Below are positions 1 through 8,549 of a DNA stretch of 64,000 nt, one piece after another. How positions within the stretch are numbered: the stretch's first letter is position 1; each line of letters starts with the position of its first letter. The translations under genes were made by a program, and so were the position numbers. The DNA lies in contig CM041778.1 in the NCBI GenBank assembly GCA_023374045.1, forward strand, positions 292,307,533 to 292,371,532, in the 5' to 3' direction. A model generated the notes under the pieces. That model saw nothing but the letters and a program-made list of their open reading frames with translations, had not been told where the DNA came from and did no database searches. Source of the stretch: Limonium bicolor (taxonomy: Eukaryota; Streptophyta; Magnoliopsida; Caryophyllales; Plumbaginaceae).

Positions 1-110
1 TAGTGCGGTCCGCCGTTTTTTCCTTCACTAGGCAGCTATTACGCTACTAGCGCAAGAGCGTTTCACATCCACCTGCTAGGCAGCTATTACGCTACTAGTA
101 CGGTACTCCA
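1..110. repeat. Direct duplication bordering the satellite array
   Basis: A 23-bp sequence beginning CTAGGCAGCTATTACG occurs at 28-50 and again at 76-98, 48 bp apart. It lies just before the dimeric array. It probably belongs to the same 3' untranslated region of the Tat/Ogre-like element. No coding potential is seen. Confidence 0.6.
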
Positions 111-992
111 TTAAAGTATTATAGGCTCGTCATAAGTCCTATAGCTAGATGTCAAGAGGTCTAGTTGAGGCACTCCTAAGTCCTGTACTTTCAATTGCAT
201 TATAGGCTCGTCATAAGTCCTATAGCTAGATGTCAAGAGGTCTAGTTGAGGCTCGTCATAAGTCCTCGTGCACCCCAAATCAATCTAATTGTTAGTATTA
301 TAGGCTCGTCATAAGTCCTATAGCTAGATGTCAAGAGGTCTAGTTGAGGCACTCCTAAGTCCTCGTACTTTCAATTGCATTATAGGCTCGTCATAAGTCC
401 TATAGCTAGATGTCAAGAGGTCTAGTTGAGGCTCGTCATAAGCCTCGTGCACCCCAAATCAATCTAATTGTTAGTATTATAGGCTCGTCATAAGTCCTAT
501 AGCTAGATGTCAAGAGGTCTAGTTGAGGCTCGTCATAAGTCCTCGTACTTTCAATTGCATTATAGGCTCGTCATAAGTCCTATAGCTAGATGTCAAGAGG
601 TCTAGTTGAGGCTCGTCATAAGTCCTCGTGCACCCCAATCAACCTAATTGTTAGTATCATAGGCTCGTCATAAGTCCTATGACTAGATGTCAAGAGGTCT
701 AGTTGAGCCCGTCATAAGTCCTCGTACTTTCAATTGCATTATAGGCTCGTCATAACTATAGCTAGATGTCAAGAGGTCTAGTTGAGGCTCGTCATAAGTC
801 CTCGTGCACCAATCAACCTAATTGTTAGTACATAGGTCATCATAAGTCCTATGACTAGATGTCAAGAGGTCTAGGTTGAGGCTCGTCATAAGTCCTCGTA
901 CTTTCAATTGCATTATATAGGCTCGTCATAAGTCCTATAGCTAGATGTCAAGAGAGGTCTAGTTGAGGCTCGTCATAAGTCCTCGTGCATCC
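111..992. repeat. Dimeric tandem array, about 179-bp higher-order unit
   Basis: The motif ATAGGCTCGTCATAAGTCCT recurs at about 121, 202, 300, 382, 479, 562, 659, 741, 832 (degraded) and 917. Spacing alternates between roughly 82 and 97 bp, so the true unit is a dimer of about 179 bp. Monomer A ends in a CTTTCAATTGC-type linker. Monomer B ends in a GTGCACC...CTAATTGTTAG linker. Later units carry small indels. The array lies directly upstream of a stem-loop, a polypurine tract and a Tat/Ogre-like LTR, which places it in that element's 3' untranslated region. Tat/Ogre elements are known to carry tandem repeats there. Confidence 0.9.
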
Positions 993-1100
993 CACTATCG
1001 TGTAATTTTTTTTCCCGTTGCATTCATACAGTGCTCCATTGGCAACTGCATCTCGTTGCATGCATAAAAACCATAGCGAGAATTTTTGGCGCCCCGTCAA

Positions 1101-1146
1101 CCTTGATCCAATTCTGCAAGCCTTCTATTGCAGAATTGAATCAAGG
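1101..1146 (+). other. Stem-loop immediately upstream of the polypurine tract
   Basis: CCTTGAT + CAATTCTGCAA (1101-1107 and 1109-1119) is complementary to TTGCAGAATTG + ATCAAGG (1128-1138 and 1140-1146). The stem is 18 bp with one C/A mismatch and the loop is 8 nt. The 3' arm runs into the G-rich polypurine tract, so folding could influence tract recognition during reverse transcription. The structure is directly visible; the role is inferred. Confidence 0.75.
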
Positions 1147-1155
1147 GGAGCCATC
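1143..1155 (+). other. Polypurine tract of a Tat/Ogre-like element
   Basis: AAGGGGAGCCATC lies immediately before TGTAGACACC, a typical LTR start. A purine-rich run abutting an LTR marks the plus-strand primer site. It shows that this LTR is the 3' LTR of a + strand element whose body lies left of the window. Confidence 0.6.
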
Positions 1156-1809
1156 TGTAGACACCAAAAAATTCTCACCCATTTTTATTTGAAACAAAAA
1201 ATACGAAAATAAACATGCTCCTATAAAGCAAGGCGATCGCCCCCGTTTTCAACAAAGGAATTTCCTTTGCCGAGCTTTTAAATCTCATGATTATATGGGA
1301 AGGAAGCACGAGCCCCTTTATCGTAATCCGTTTTAACCTACTCCATTTTGTGTACATATTTTGTTGCTTTTGTTTTGAAACATTTCACGTTTTTTGTCAT
1401 TACCTTGTTTTATTTTACGTGTTCGATCGATTATACTTTTATTATTATTTGTTATTTCTTTTTTAACTTTCTCCGTTTTATCGTCACTATTTTTATTATT
1501 TCGTGTGTCCTTTTACTACCATTACTTTCTATTTACGTTGAGTGTTTTATCCTCATTACGAGCATTAATTTTCACTATTTCATGTACATATGCTATTCTT
1601 TTATTTTTTATATATATGCTATTCTTTTATTTTTATATATCGCGTTATGTTTTTGAATCTTATTTTAATTGTATTCCAAACTTTCATGTCATTAGATTAA
1701 TCATCTCATTTTATTGTATACTTTCTTTCGGATTGTCGTGTTTTTAGGAGAGTTATCAGTCAATTTTAGGGCGTTTGTATGATTTTCTCTCATGTATATA
1801 CTGAAATTT

Positions 1810-1875
1810 GACCTAGCTTAACTGGTTAAAGTACTTGTACTTAACCCATGAGTCTCGGGGTTCGATTCTTGGCGT
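1810..1875 (+). repeat. tRNA-like Pol III promoter, first copy (SINE-like)
   Basis: TAGCTTAACTGG (about 1815-1826) matches the A-box consensus TRGYNNANNNGG. GGGTTCGATTC (1858-1868) matches the B-box GGTTCGANNC. The spacing of about 40 nt is that of a tRNA. No good cloverleaf with intact acceptor stems is seen, so this is a SINE head or tRNA relic rather than a functional tRNA gene. Confidence 0.55.
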
Positions 1876-1955
1876 GAACAAAAGCTTTTTTCCTTGTTCC
1901 GCTTCAGCCCGCAGCTTGGTTCTTTTGTTATTTCGTTGCTTCATTTAACGAGTTC

Positions 1956-2022
1956 CGTCATGGCTTAACCGGTAGAAGTGTGCAAGGAGTACGCTAGAGG
2001 TCACGAGTTCGAGACTGGGAAG
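1956..2022 (+). repeat. tRNA-like Pol III promoter, second copy
   Basis: TGGCTTAACCGG (1961-1972) fits the A-box and GAGTTCGAGAC (2005-2015) fits the B-box. It has the same orientation as the first copy about 145 bp upstream. Both lie upstream of the TATA box at 2166. The two copies are diverged in sequence and share the promoter layout only. Confidence 0.5.
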
Positions 2023-2165
2023 CTGTTCTAAAACTCATTTTTGCCTCTTCTATCCCCCTGGTCCGATTTTTGCCCCAGTTAAAGCCCACCTCTATTAGCT
2101 AGTCCATGAATCCAGCCCAAATAAAACCCTAGTGTGCCATCTGTCTACCCACCCCATTCTTACAT

Positions 2166-2172
2166 TATAAAA
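2166..2172 (+). promoter_or_regulatory. TATA box of the Tat-like LTR
   Basis: TATAAAA lies in an otherwise C/T-rich setting. It is followed by a pyrimidine-rich leader-like stretch (2220-2420), as expected of a Pol II start inside an LTR. No transcription start can be placed from sequence alone. Confidence 0.45.
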
Positions 2173-4433
2173 CATTGAAAAACCCTATAGTAGGGGCACG
2201 TTTTGAAGGAGACCCAACAGACACTAATCCCGATTTTTCATTCTCCCATTGTCATCCTTCGTTTCCCATTTTGAAACTGAGACTAGGAACCCAGAAACAT
2301 CGACTAACCATTCTCTCTTCCTCTGAAATTCGAATTCGCAGGCCAGGAAACCCCAAAACGCCATCGATACCAGGAGCTTCTTCTACCCAAAGACCACCAC
2401 CTTCGTTTCAAATCGTCATCCTCTGTAATCTGCCGGAAGTTTGTCTGGTTTCCCCTTGCTTCGACTTCATTTTTTGCTTCGAGTACCAGCAGAGTAAGTT
2501 GTGTCTTATATTACTCATCTTCTCCCTCCCGAAAGCCCCGATCGAGCTTCTCGTTTCTCGCATTTGAACTTCTCAATTTTCATTTTCTGCTTCATTGGAC
2601 CGAAGGAACCCAACAAGAGGGGGATGGTCTCTTGAGCGACTTCGTCAGAAGTCATCTGATTGTAGTCCCGCGCCTCTTATCCCTTTTTCCGGTAATGGTT
2701 ATAAGAGTTTTTTAAGCAATTTTAACCAAATGAACCTCAACGGTGATGGTTCGAAAGGGAAGGAAGTCATTCTCAAAGAATTTCTGAAGTTGGCGTCGAT
2801 TTTTCCGTTCCTCTCTCTCAGTTTACTGCATAAACGCATCAAATGAGTTTGACCGGTAATGGTTATAAGAATTTATAACTCGATCTGGATCCTGTTCCTG
2901 AAGGTGGAGTTTATATTTCATTTTACTCTCATTTCTGTCTTCGCTCTATATTCGCATATGAATTTGAAGCTGGGATTCCAGTCCCTCGTTGCGCATGTTG
3001 GTCACAGAGGAGTTGTGAGCCCTTTACACTAATCTGATTTTGTGATATGAGCCCTGAAGGCTCAGTTTGATTCAATGTTTTCTTTTGTTTATATACCTGT
3101 GTATACGTTCGTTTGAAATCGGAAAAAGCTAATCACTGAGCGAAGAGCCTGTTACTTCGAGTCGTCGTTTCCTTTCTCGGTTCTTACCTCCCTTGACTGG
3201 TTTTATGTTTCATTTCTTCTGCGTGGCTTGAACTTTAAATCCATCATGGATCTGCAGAGTTCAGAAGTCTACATAATACTAGAGTACCAGGTTGTGTTTC
3301 TGTTTATGAATTCACTGCTAAGTTTCTCTATGCTAGTGCACTCGCTGATTCCTCATACTTTTGTTGCAAGAATCACATCTGTTTTATCGCGTTGTCGGCA
3401 TGTGACTTCAATATCCCTAGTTCGACAATTTGGTAATTAAACCGCCAAACTGTTCTGGGGTTACTAACTTAATCTGTGTTTGTTGAGTTCGAGAATCATC
3501 TCAGGCAGAATCTGATTCCGGGATCGCGTTGTATATTCCACATAGTGTACTCTACCTGCGGTTATTGTCTTTGTTGTAATATGTGGACGATGATCAGTGC
3601 GGTGGTAAAATGCAATCGTGACAACTTTTCTTTCCTGGCTATTTATCCAATTACATTGTGGTTAACATTATCTGATGGTCATTTGATTTTTCTGAATAAC
3701 CTTCTCGCAGGTGTTAGTATACACCCCCTTTTGTCTGGTACATAAACTCTAACCCTAATGACATGTTGATTTGCTGTGTAAATGGGTGTTATCCACTGAC
3801 GACAGTCTTGTCTGTTTATCAATGCTACTTTGAATTCACTTCTGTTTGCTGATTCAAATTCATGTGGATAGACCTCACCCCTTGTTGTTTTGCTCAGATT
3901 AACCGATAACCTGATAAGTGGCACTTGGTCTCTGATTTTAGCTCTCTGCTAAACTTAGTTCATAGTATTTTGACTTCTTTCTCTGATTCCGTTTTGTACA
4001 TGACATACCAAACTTGAATGACATAGGAACGGTTTAGTTGGATTCTGCATTACCTTGAAAATTCAATGGATAAAGATGAATGAAGGCTGTTAACTGATAA
4101 ACTGATTTGATTAGTTAGCTTAGGGTTATTTCTCATTCGGTTGGGTTTTAGCTTAGGATGTTTACCTGGTTTCAAATAATACTAAAAAACATGGGATCAT
4201 TTCTGTTGAAGTTCAGTTTGCTTTCTTGGTTGCCCTCAACTTGTTATCTATCATGCGGTCTACCCTCTGATTATATTCTCTCTTTGTTATTATACGTTAG
4301 TATGCTTGGTGTGTTACGGTTCCTTGCAATCTTTTAATTCGTTTCTCTGTACGTATGTTTATTATTTAAACCCTAGATAGCCCCTTAGGTCACCCCTTTT
4401 TCCTTTTGATCAAAGTCTTGGAAGGTACCCCAC

Positions 4434-4556
4434 AACTAGCTCATTTCTATTTGCTTGGTGGGGAACAATACCATCTAAAACTTTGAAAACCTTTTATGCC
4501 TTTGAGGGTACCCCACAACTAGCTCATTTCTATTTGCTTGGTGGGGAACAATACCC
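4434..4556. repeat. 73-bp direct duplication inside the LTR
   Basis: A segment of about 49 bp starting GGTACCCCACAACTAGCTCA occurs at 4434 and again at 4507. The two copies are essentially identical, so the duplication is recent. Confidence 0.75.
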
Positions 4557-4815
4557 TCCAAACTTTTAAAGCCTATCCCAAACCATCCTTAATTCACTAA
4601 AAAACTTTACCCCAAAAAAAATGGAAAAGAAAAGAAAGGAGTTCATAATAATGCCTATAGCTTAAAGTTCCTCATTCCAAATCCCTCTTTTTCAACTCCT
4701 CCCATTGAATTGTCTCTCATTTTTAATTGTTGTTTCATTTCAAAAGAAATCTCATTTTATTTTGAACACCATTTTCCCACTTGAAATAAAAAAACCCAAA
4801 ATTGACCCACTCCTC

Positions 4816-5150
4816 TCGGCCCAAAAGCCCAAGTCCAGCCCAACACTCCATTCGGCCCAAAAGCCCAATTCAGCCCAACACTCCATCGGCCAAAAGCCCA
4901 AGTCCAGCCCAACATCCATTCGGCCCAAAAGCCCAAGTCCAGCAACACTCTACCGGCCCAAAAGCCCAAGTGGCCCATTAGTCAGAAACCCGGCCCATTA
5001 GGCCCAAGGCCCAAACCCAAGGCCCAAAACCGAAGCCCAAATCCAAGGCCCCAAACCCGAAGCCCAATCCAAGGCCCAAACCCGAATCCAAAACCCAAAT
5101 GCCCAAAAGCCGAAGCCCAAACCCAAGGCCCAAAATGGCCTCAAATCAGC
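4816..5150. repeat. GGCCCAAAAGCCCAA-rich minisatellite
   Basis: Repeated GGCCCAAAAGCCCAAGTCC units (4816-4975) are followed by degenerate GGCCCAAACCCAA units (4990-5150). The apparent ORFs on both strands here are artefacts of the repeat. Confidence 0.8.
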
Positions 5151-5267
5151 CCAAACCCCCACAAAAAAAAAACTATAAAAATCAAGCCAAGTCCACAAAA
5201 ATCAACCCAAATCCTAAAGGTCCACGAAATAATCCAAAAGTCCAAGGTTGACCTGAGTTGTTGGCCA

Positions 5268-5402
5268 TTTGACCTTGACCAAGCTTTTGACCTTGACCAA
5301 GCTTTGACCTTGACCAAAGCTTTGACCTTGACCAAAGTTGACCTTGACCAAAGCTTTGACCTTGACCAAGCTTTGACCTTGACCAAAGCTTTGACCTTGA
5401 TC
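5268..5402. repeat. TTTGACCTTGACCAAGC minisatellite
   Basis: About eight tandem units of 16-18 bp with core TTGACCTTGACCAAAG. They vary by one or two A/T residues. Long open frames on the - strand here simply read the repeat. Confidence 0.85.
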
Positions 5403-5887
5403 AGAAAACCAAATCAAGTCAAACCCGAACGTTGATCCGACTCGTCTTCCAATACAAATCAAGCCAAGTCGAGTCAACCCCAGCACCTTTTTCAAACCCG
5501 ATTCCTTTCAATCCACTTTCACTTGTAATTCCTTTCAAAATCTAAAAACCAAAAAGAATTTCAAAACCATCATTTCATTCAAGTCTCATCAAGTTTTCAA
5601 AGAAACCATTTTGTGGAATTTAAAAGGAAAAACTCTTCTCACATCACAGAAAACTCTTCTCCATTGCAGAAGGTTCTTCTCACATATACAGAAAGTTTTC
5701 TCCTAAAAACATTTCTCAAAATCAGTGTTTCTTTACCGAGAATTCCGACACAACTTCGAAGTTTTTTTCCAACTCAGTTTTTAACTGCAAATAAACCGTT
5801 TTCGGGGAGCAAGTAATGTCTAACCCCTTCAAAACATTTCCTCCATGGTTAGGACATCACTTGTCTTCCTTCCCAAAAAAAAAAATC

Positions 5888-6036
5888 CGAGGCGGGGCAC
5901 TGGGGTCATAACCTCCCTTGTCGCAGTCTGGATCTCTTTAGGCGGGGCATTAGGGTGACAAACCTCCCCTAATTGCAGCCTAGATTTTTACAAGGCGGGG
6001 TGCTAGGGAAGTAACGACCTTCCTAGTTGCAGCCGG
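5888..6036. repeat. Three imperfect 50-60-bp tandem units
   Basis: AGGCGGGGCACTGGGG-type units start at about 5889, 5939 and 5993. Each continues with a TAACCTCC...CGCAGYCTGGAT-like tail. They are diverged and lie inside the Tat-like LTR. Confidence 0.7.
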
Positions 6037-6584
6037 GATTTCAGAATCATCTAACTCCTCCCTTCCACTCGATTTCAATATTTTCGGTTTTTAAACGTTT
6101 TAAAACCCGGGAGTTAGAGACGTTATTAGGGTTTGACCGAGAACATCTCATTCATGGTGTTTCTCTCTAAATCCTATTTTCGACATAAATTCATTGCCCC
6201 ATCTTTCGAGCCTTGACACTTACCATTAATTAAGTGTCGTGTTCGAGGGGGTACATAGGGTAATCCCTCGGGATTATCCGCCCTTTTACAACAAAAATGA
6301 TTTTTTGGTTTCAAAAACTTTAAGAGAGACAATCTTGACAATCATTCCTCCAAACAATTCTGTCTACCATCATCTCACTCTAAACTCGAAATATCCCAAA
6401 ACCTCAACCCCTTTTGAATCTCAAATCTGAAAAACCTGGGATCTCTACTTAGACTTCAATTGCCTCACACATACTCAAATCATCTTCAAAACCCAAAAAC
6501 ACTTCATACTCAAATCACCATTCAAACTCCAAATTGCCTCAAACTCGAATCGTCTCCCTAATCCCAACTCCTCTCTAACTTCTA

Positions 6585-6732
6585 ACGTCTCACAGGCCGA
6601 GCGCCTCACAGACTCGAACATCTCAATTTCTCCACCATTTTAAGATTCAAGCGTCTCACAGACCCGAGCGTCTCACAGGCCTTGACATCCCATCCCAACC
6701 GTCTCATAGACCCGAGCGTCTCACAGACTAAT
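6585..6732. repeat. GAGCGTCTCACAGAC degenerate repeats
   Basis: The motif GCGTCTCACAGACCCGAG recurs several times with spacing of about 15-45 bp. It lies within the LTR just upstream of its conserved 3' part. Confidence 0.6.
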
Positions 6733-7917
6733 CCTCACACCCAAAACTTCAAACCCTTCAAAACTTCCAAAACCCCAAAAAATCCGTGAACTACGTAAGG
6801 TCTGAGCTCAACAGGGAGTTGAGTACGTAGGCAACCCACACAGGGTGCGACCCCATTTCAAACAAAAACCCCTTTTTCCCCATCTAAGGTGACTCTCGTA
6901 TCTCTCAAAACACTCAAACCTTCTTCGGCTCCACAAAACTCAAACCATCAGACTTCAAGTCTTGTCTATTCATTCCACCTCGGACTTTTCCCAATTCTTC
7001 ATTCTATACTCATCCGACATCACTAATTCCTCTTCTGGCGCTAGCTTGACAAAAAAGCTCGCCTCATCCACTCTCTCTCTTCCTGTCCAAATCCTATCCT
7101 TCGGCTTTAAACTGAATCTCTCTATAAGGTTTGAAAGAAGGCAAATCCCGACAATTGGAGACCGAGGTTTCCTCGGGCACTCAATCCGAAGTCGTGGTCG
7201 TTGCCACTTCTAAGGGGTGTAACCCAGTGCGAACCCACATAGAATCTTTGACATGACCAGATAAATTTATCCACAACTTTCAGAGTCAACCAACGGTTCT
7301 TAAACCCTCCTCCCTTCCTTCCTAGTATCTTAGGTCAAACTAGGTGGCGACTCTAATCAATTTCCGCCTTTAGGGCATAAGTCCGCGTGGGGCCCATCGA
7401 GAGCGGGTGTAGTGCTCACTAGCATTCCCTTTATGCTTTCTGGGAAACGGACGATAGAGTAGGTATTTGAGGGCTGCCAATAATAACGGATTTTCACCCT
7501 CCACAGAATGGCATTTTCTAGGATCTTGGCTTTTTTAGTCAGACCATATTACATAGACCCCCCTCATACCGAAAAATCACCCTCCACACCCCCGGGACTG
7601 GTGGACCTAGTGAAAGAGACCCACCTTGCTGATCCAGACGTCACATGGGGAGCGTACAAGGCTCTGTTGAGGGCTAAGTACTACCCTACCGGCTCATGTT
7701 TGGACGAAGAAGCGTATAGAGCTTGACACCTTGGAGCAGTCTGGGAAGATGACGGTGGACGAGTACTATACGAAGTTTCATCGCTCTACTTCGCCCTGTT
7801 GCCTGGACTTGGGTACACACTGATGATTTTTGGTCGAGCGTTTCTATGGGGGCCTCAACCCCCGCATTCAGTACGCCATGGCCACGAACACCTATACCAC
7901 CCTTGAGGTAAAGGAAA

Positions 7918-7995
7918 AGGAAATTGATTCGATAATTGAATATTTAAATGAGAAAATATTGTGGATGTAACTGTTACTAACAATTGGAAATGTAG
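7918..7995 (+). other. Candidate gag intron 1 (78 nt)
   Basis: GTAAAG donor after ACCCTTGAG, a consensus TACTAAC branch-point sequence near 7975, and TGTAG acceptor. The flanking coding blocks align with those of the - strand gag, which carries an unrelated insert at the corresponding place (about 50541-50617). The segment itself is AT-rich and non-coding. Confidence 0.55.
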
Positions 7996-8244
7996 GAGTG
8001 GTTATCATACCGCCTATAGAGTGGAGATTGTAGTTCAGAGGAGAGACTCCCTGAACCAGAAGAGGAAAGCCGCTGAGCCTAGTCCGACGGTCCGACAGGG
8101 CGGCTATGATAGGAAGAAGAAAAAGCCGTTCCGAAGGGGCTAAAGCAGTCCCAGGGAAAGGAGAGTCGGTCTCCTGAGAACTGCACTTGCAGCTAGTTGC
8201 CCAAAGCTGAGGTAGCTAAGCCCTTGAGATCGCCCCACCTATGG

Positions 8245-8352
8245 GTGAGGTGTTTCATTGAGTAACCTACTAAATGTTTTATGTTTGCCACACCATATTG
8301 AAACCCTTAACTAATTCCCTATGAATCAGGTTCTGGTCCCGATATATCACAG
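8245..8352 (+). other. Candidate gag intron 3 (108 nt), position shared with second copy
   Basis: Exon AAGCCCTTGAGATC...CCTATGG is followed by GTGAGG. The insert ends ATATATCACAG and coding resumes at ACCGGAAG...GCCATTATCATTGC, just before the zinc knuckle. The - strand gag has AAGCCTCTGAGATC...CCTAAGG/GTGAGA and resumes with ACCGGACAGC. The insert sequences differ between copies, but both exon junctions are conserved. Confidence 0.6.
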
Positions 8353-8549
8353 ACCGGAAGTTTTAGTGCCATTATCATTGCAACCAGTGCGGGAAGGACC
8401 ACCCGGGCTGATTGCCGGGGGAGAAGGTTCCAGTGCCGCTATTGCCAGCTGATGGGACACACCGGGCCTTCGAGTGCATCCGGAACCCTGAGAGCAAGTC
8501 TTACTGCCCAGGGACGAAGCCAAGCAGAGATCAGAGGGGTGGATCCGGC

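Larger units (their letters stand above)
1156..7505 (+). mobile_element. Giant 3' LTR of a Tat/Ogre-like Ty3/gypsy element
   Basis: It starts with TGTAGACACCAAAAAATTCTC right after a polypurine tract. Near 6785-6860 it has the paired TACGTA motifs and the GGGTGCGACCCC segment. At 7340-7400 it has GGTGGCGACTCT followed by GTCCGCGTGGGGCCC. Both are features I associate with LTRs of the Tat/Ogre lineage. The 3' boundary is uncertain: CACCCTCCACA occurs at about 7495-7505 and again near 7576-7586, and no target duplication can be tested because the 5' LTR is outside the window. At more than 6 kb it is very large and may contain smaller insertions. Tekay-type gag resumes from about 7580, so this element probably inserted into that gag. 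The ORFs inside look non-coding. Confidence 0.6.
7580..8549 (+). pseudogene. gag: Tekay-type retrotransposon gag, 5' part (broken)
   Basis: Gag of a Ty3/gypsy element, which forms the RNA-packaging particle. Readable blocks in order: DLVKETHLADPDVTWGAYK at about 7597; RAKYYP; MTVDEYYTKFHR at about 7750; then RFYGG-NPRIQYAMA. A basic segment ending RKKKKPFRRG follows at about 8110-8142. Two CCHC zinc knuckles follow: CNQCGKDHPG...DC (8380-8430) and CRYCQLMGHTG...FEC (about 8433-8475). The reading frame breaks several times, and some breaks coincide with intron-like segments. The N-terminus is missing because the Tat-like LTR abuts it. The 3' end is cut at 8549 by a solo LTR, and gag resumes at 13849. 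It matches the - strand gag at 49.86-51.23 kb. Confidence 0.75.

Noticed and set aside
111..992. CRISPR-like array
   Set aside because: Repeat and linker are both repeated, spacers are not unique, and the context is a plant retroelement 3' UTR.
1348..1747. Overlapping hydrophobic ORFs (102 and 117 aa) as membrane proteins
   Set aside because: Both frames are T-rich low-complexity reads of the LTR and overlap each other. There is no conserved motif, and the position is inside the Tat-like LTR.
1810..2022. Two functional tRNA genes
   Set aside because: A and B boxes are present, but no complete cloverleaf with paired acceptor stem and clear anticodon loop could be drawn.
4757..5495. Repeat-encoded proteins on the - strand (Trp/Gly-rich and Val-Lys-rich)
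   Set aside because: The frames read the GGCCCAA and TTGACCTTGACC minisatellites. Any frame stays open there by composition.
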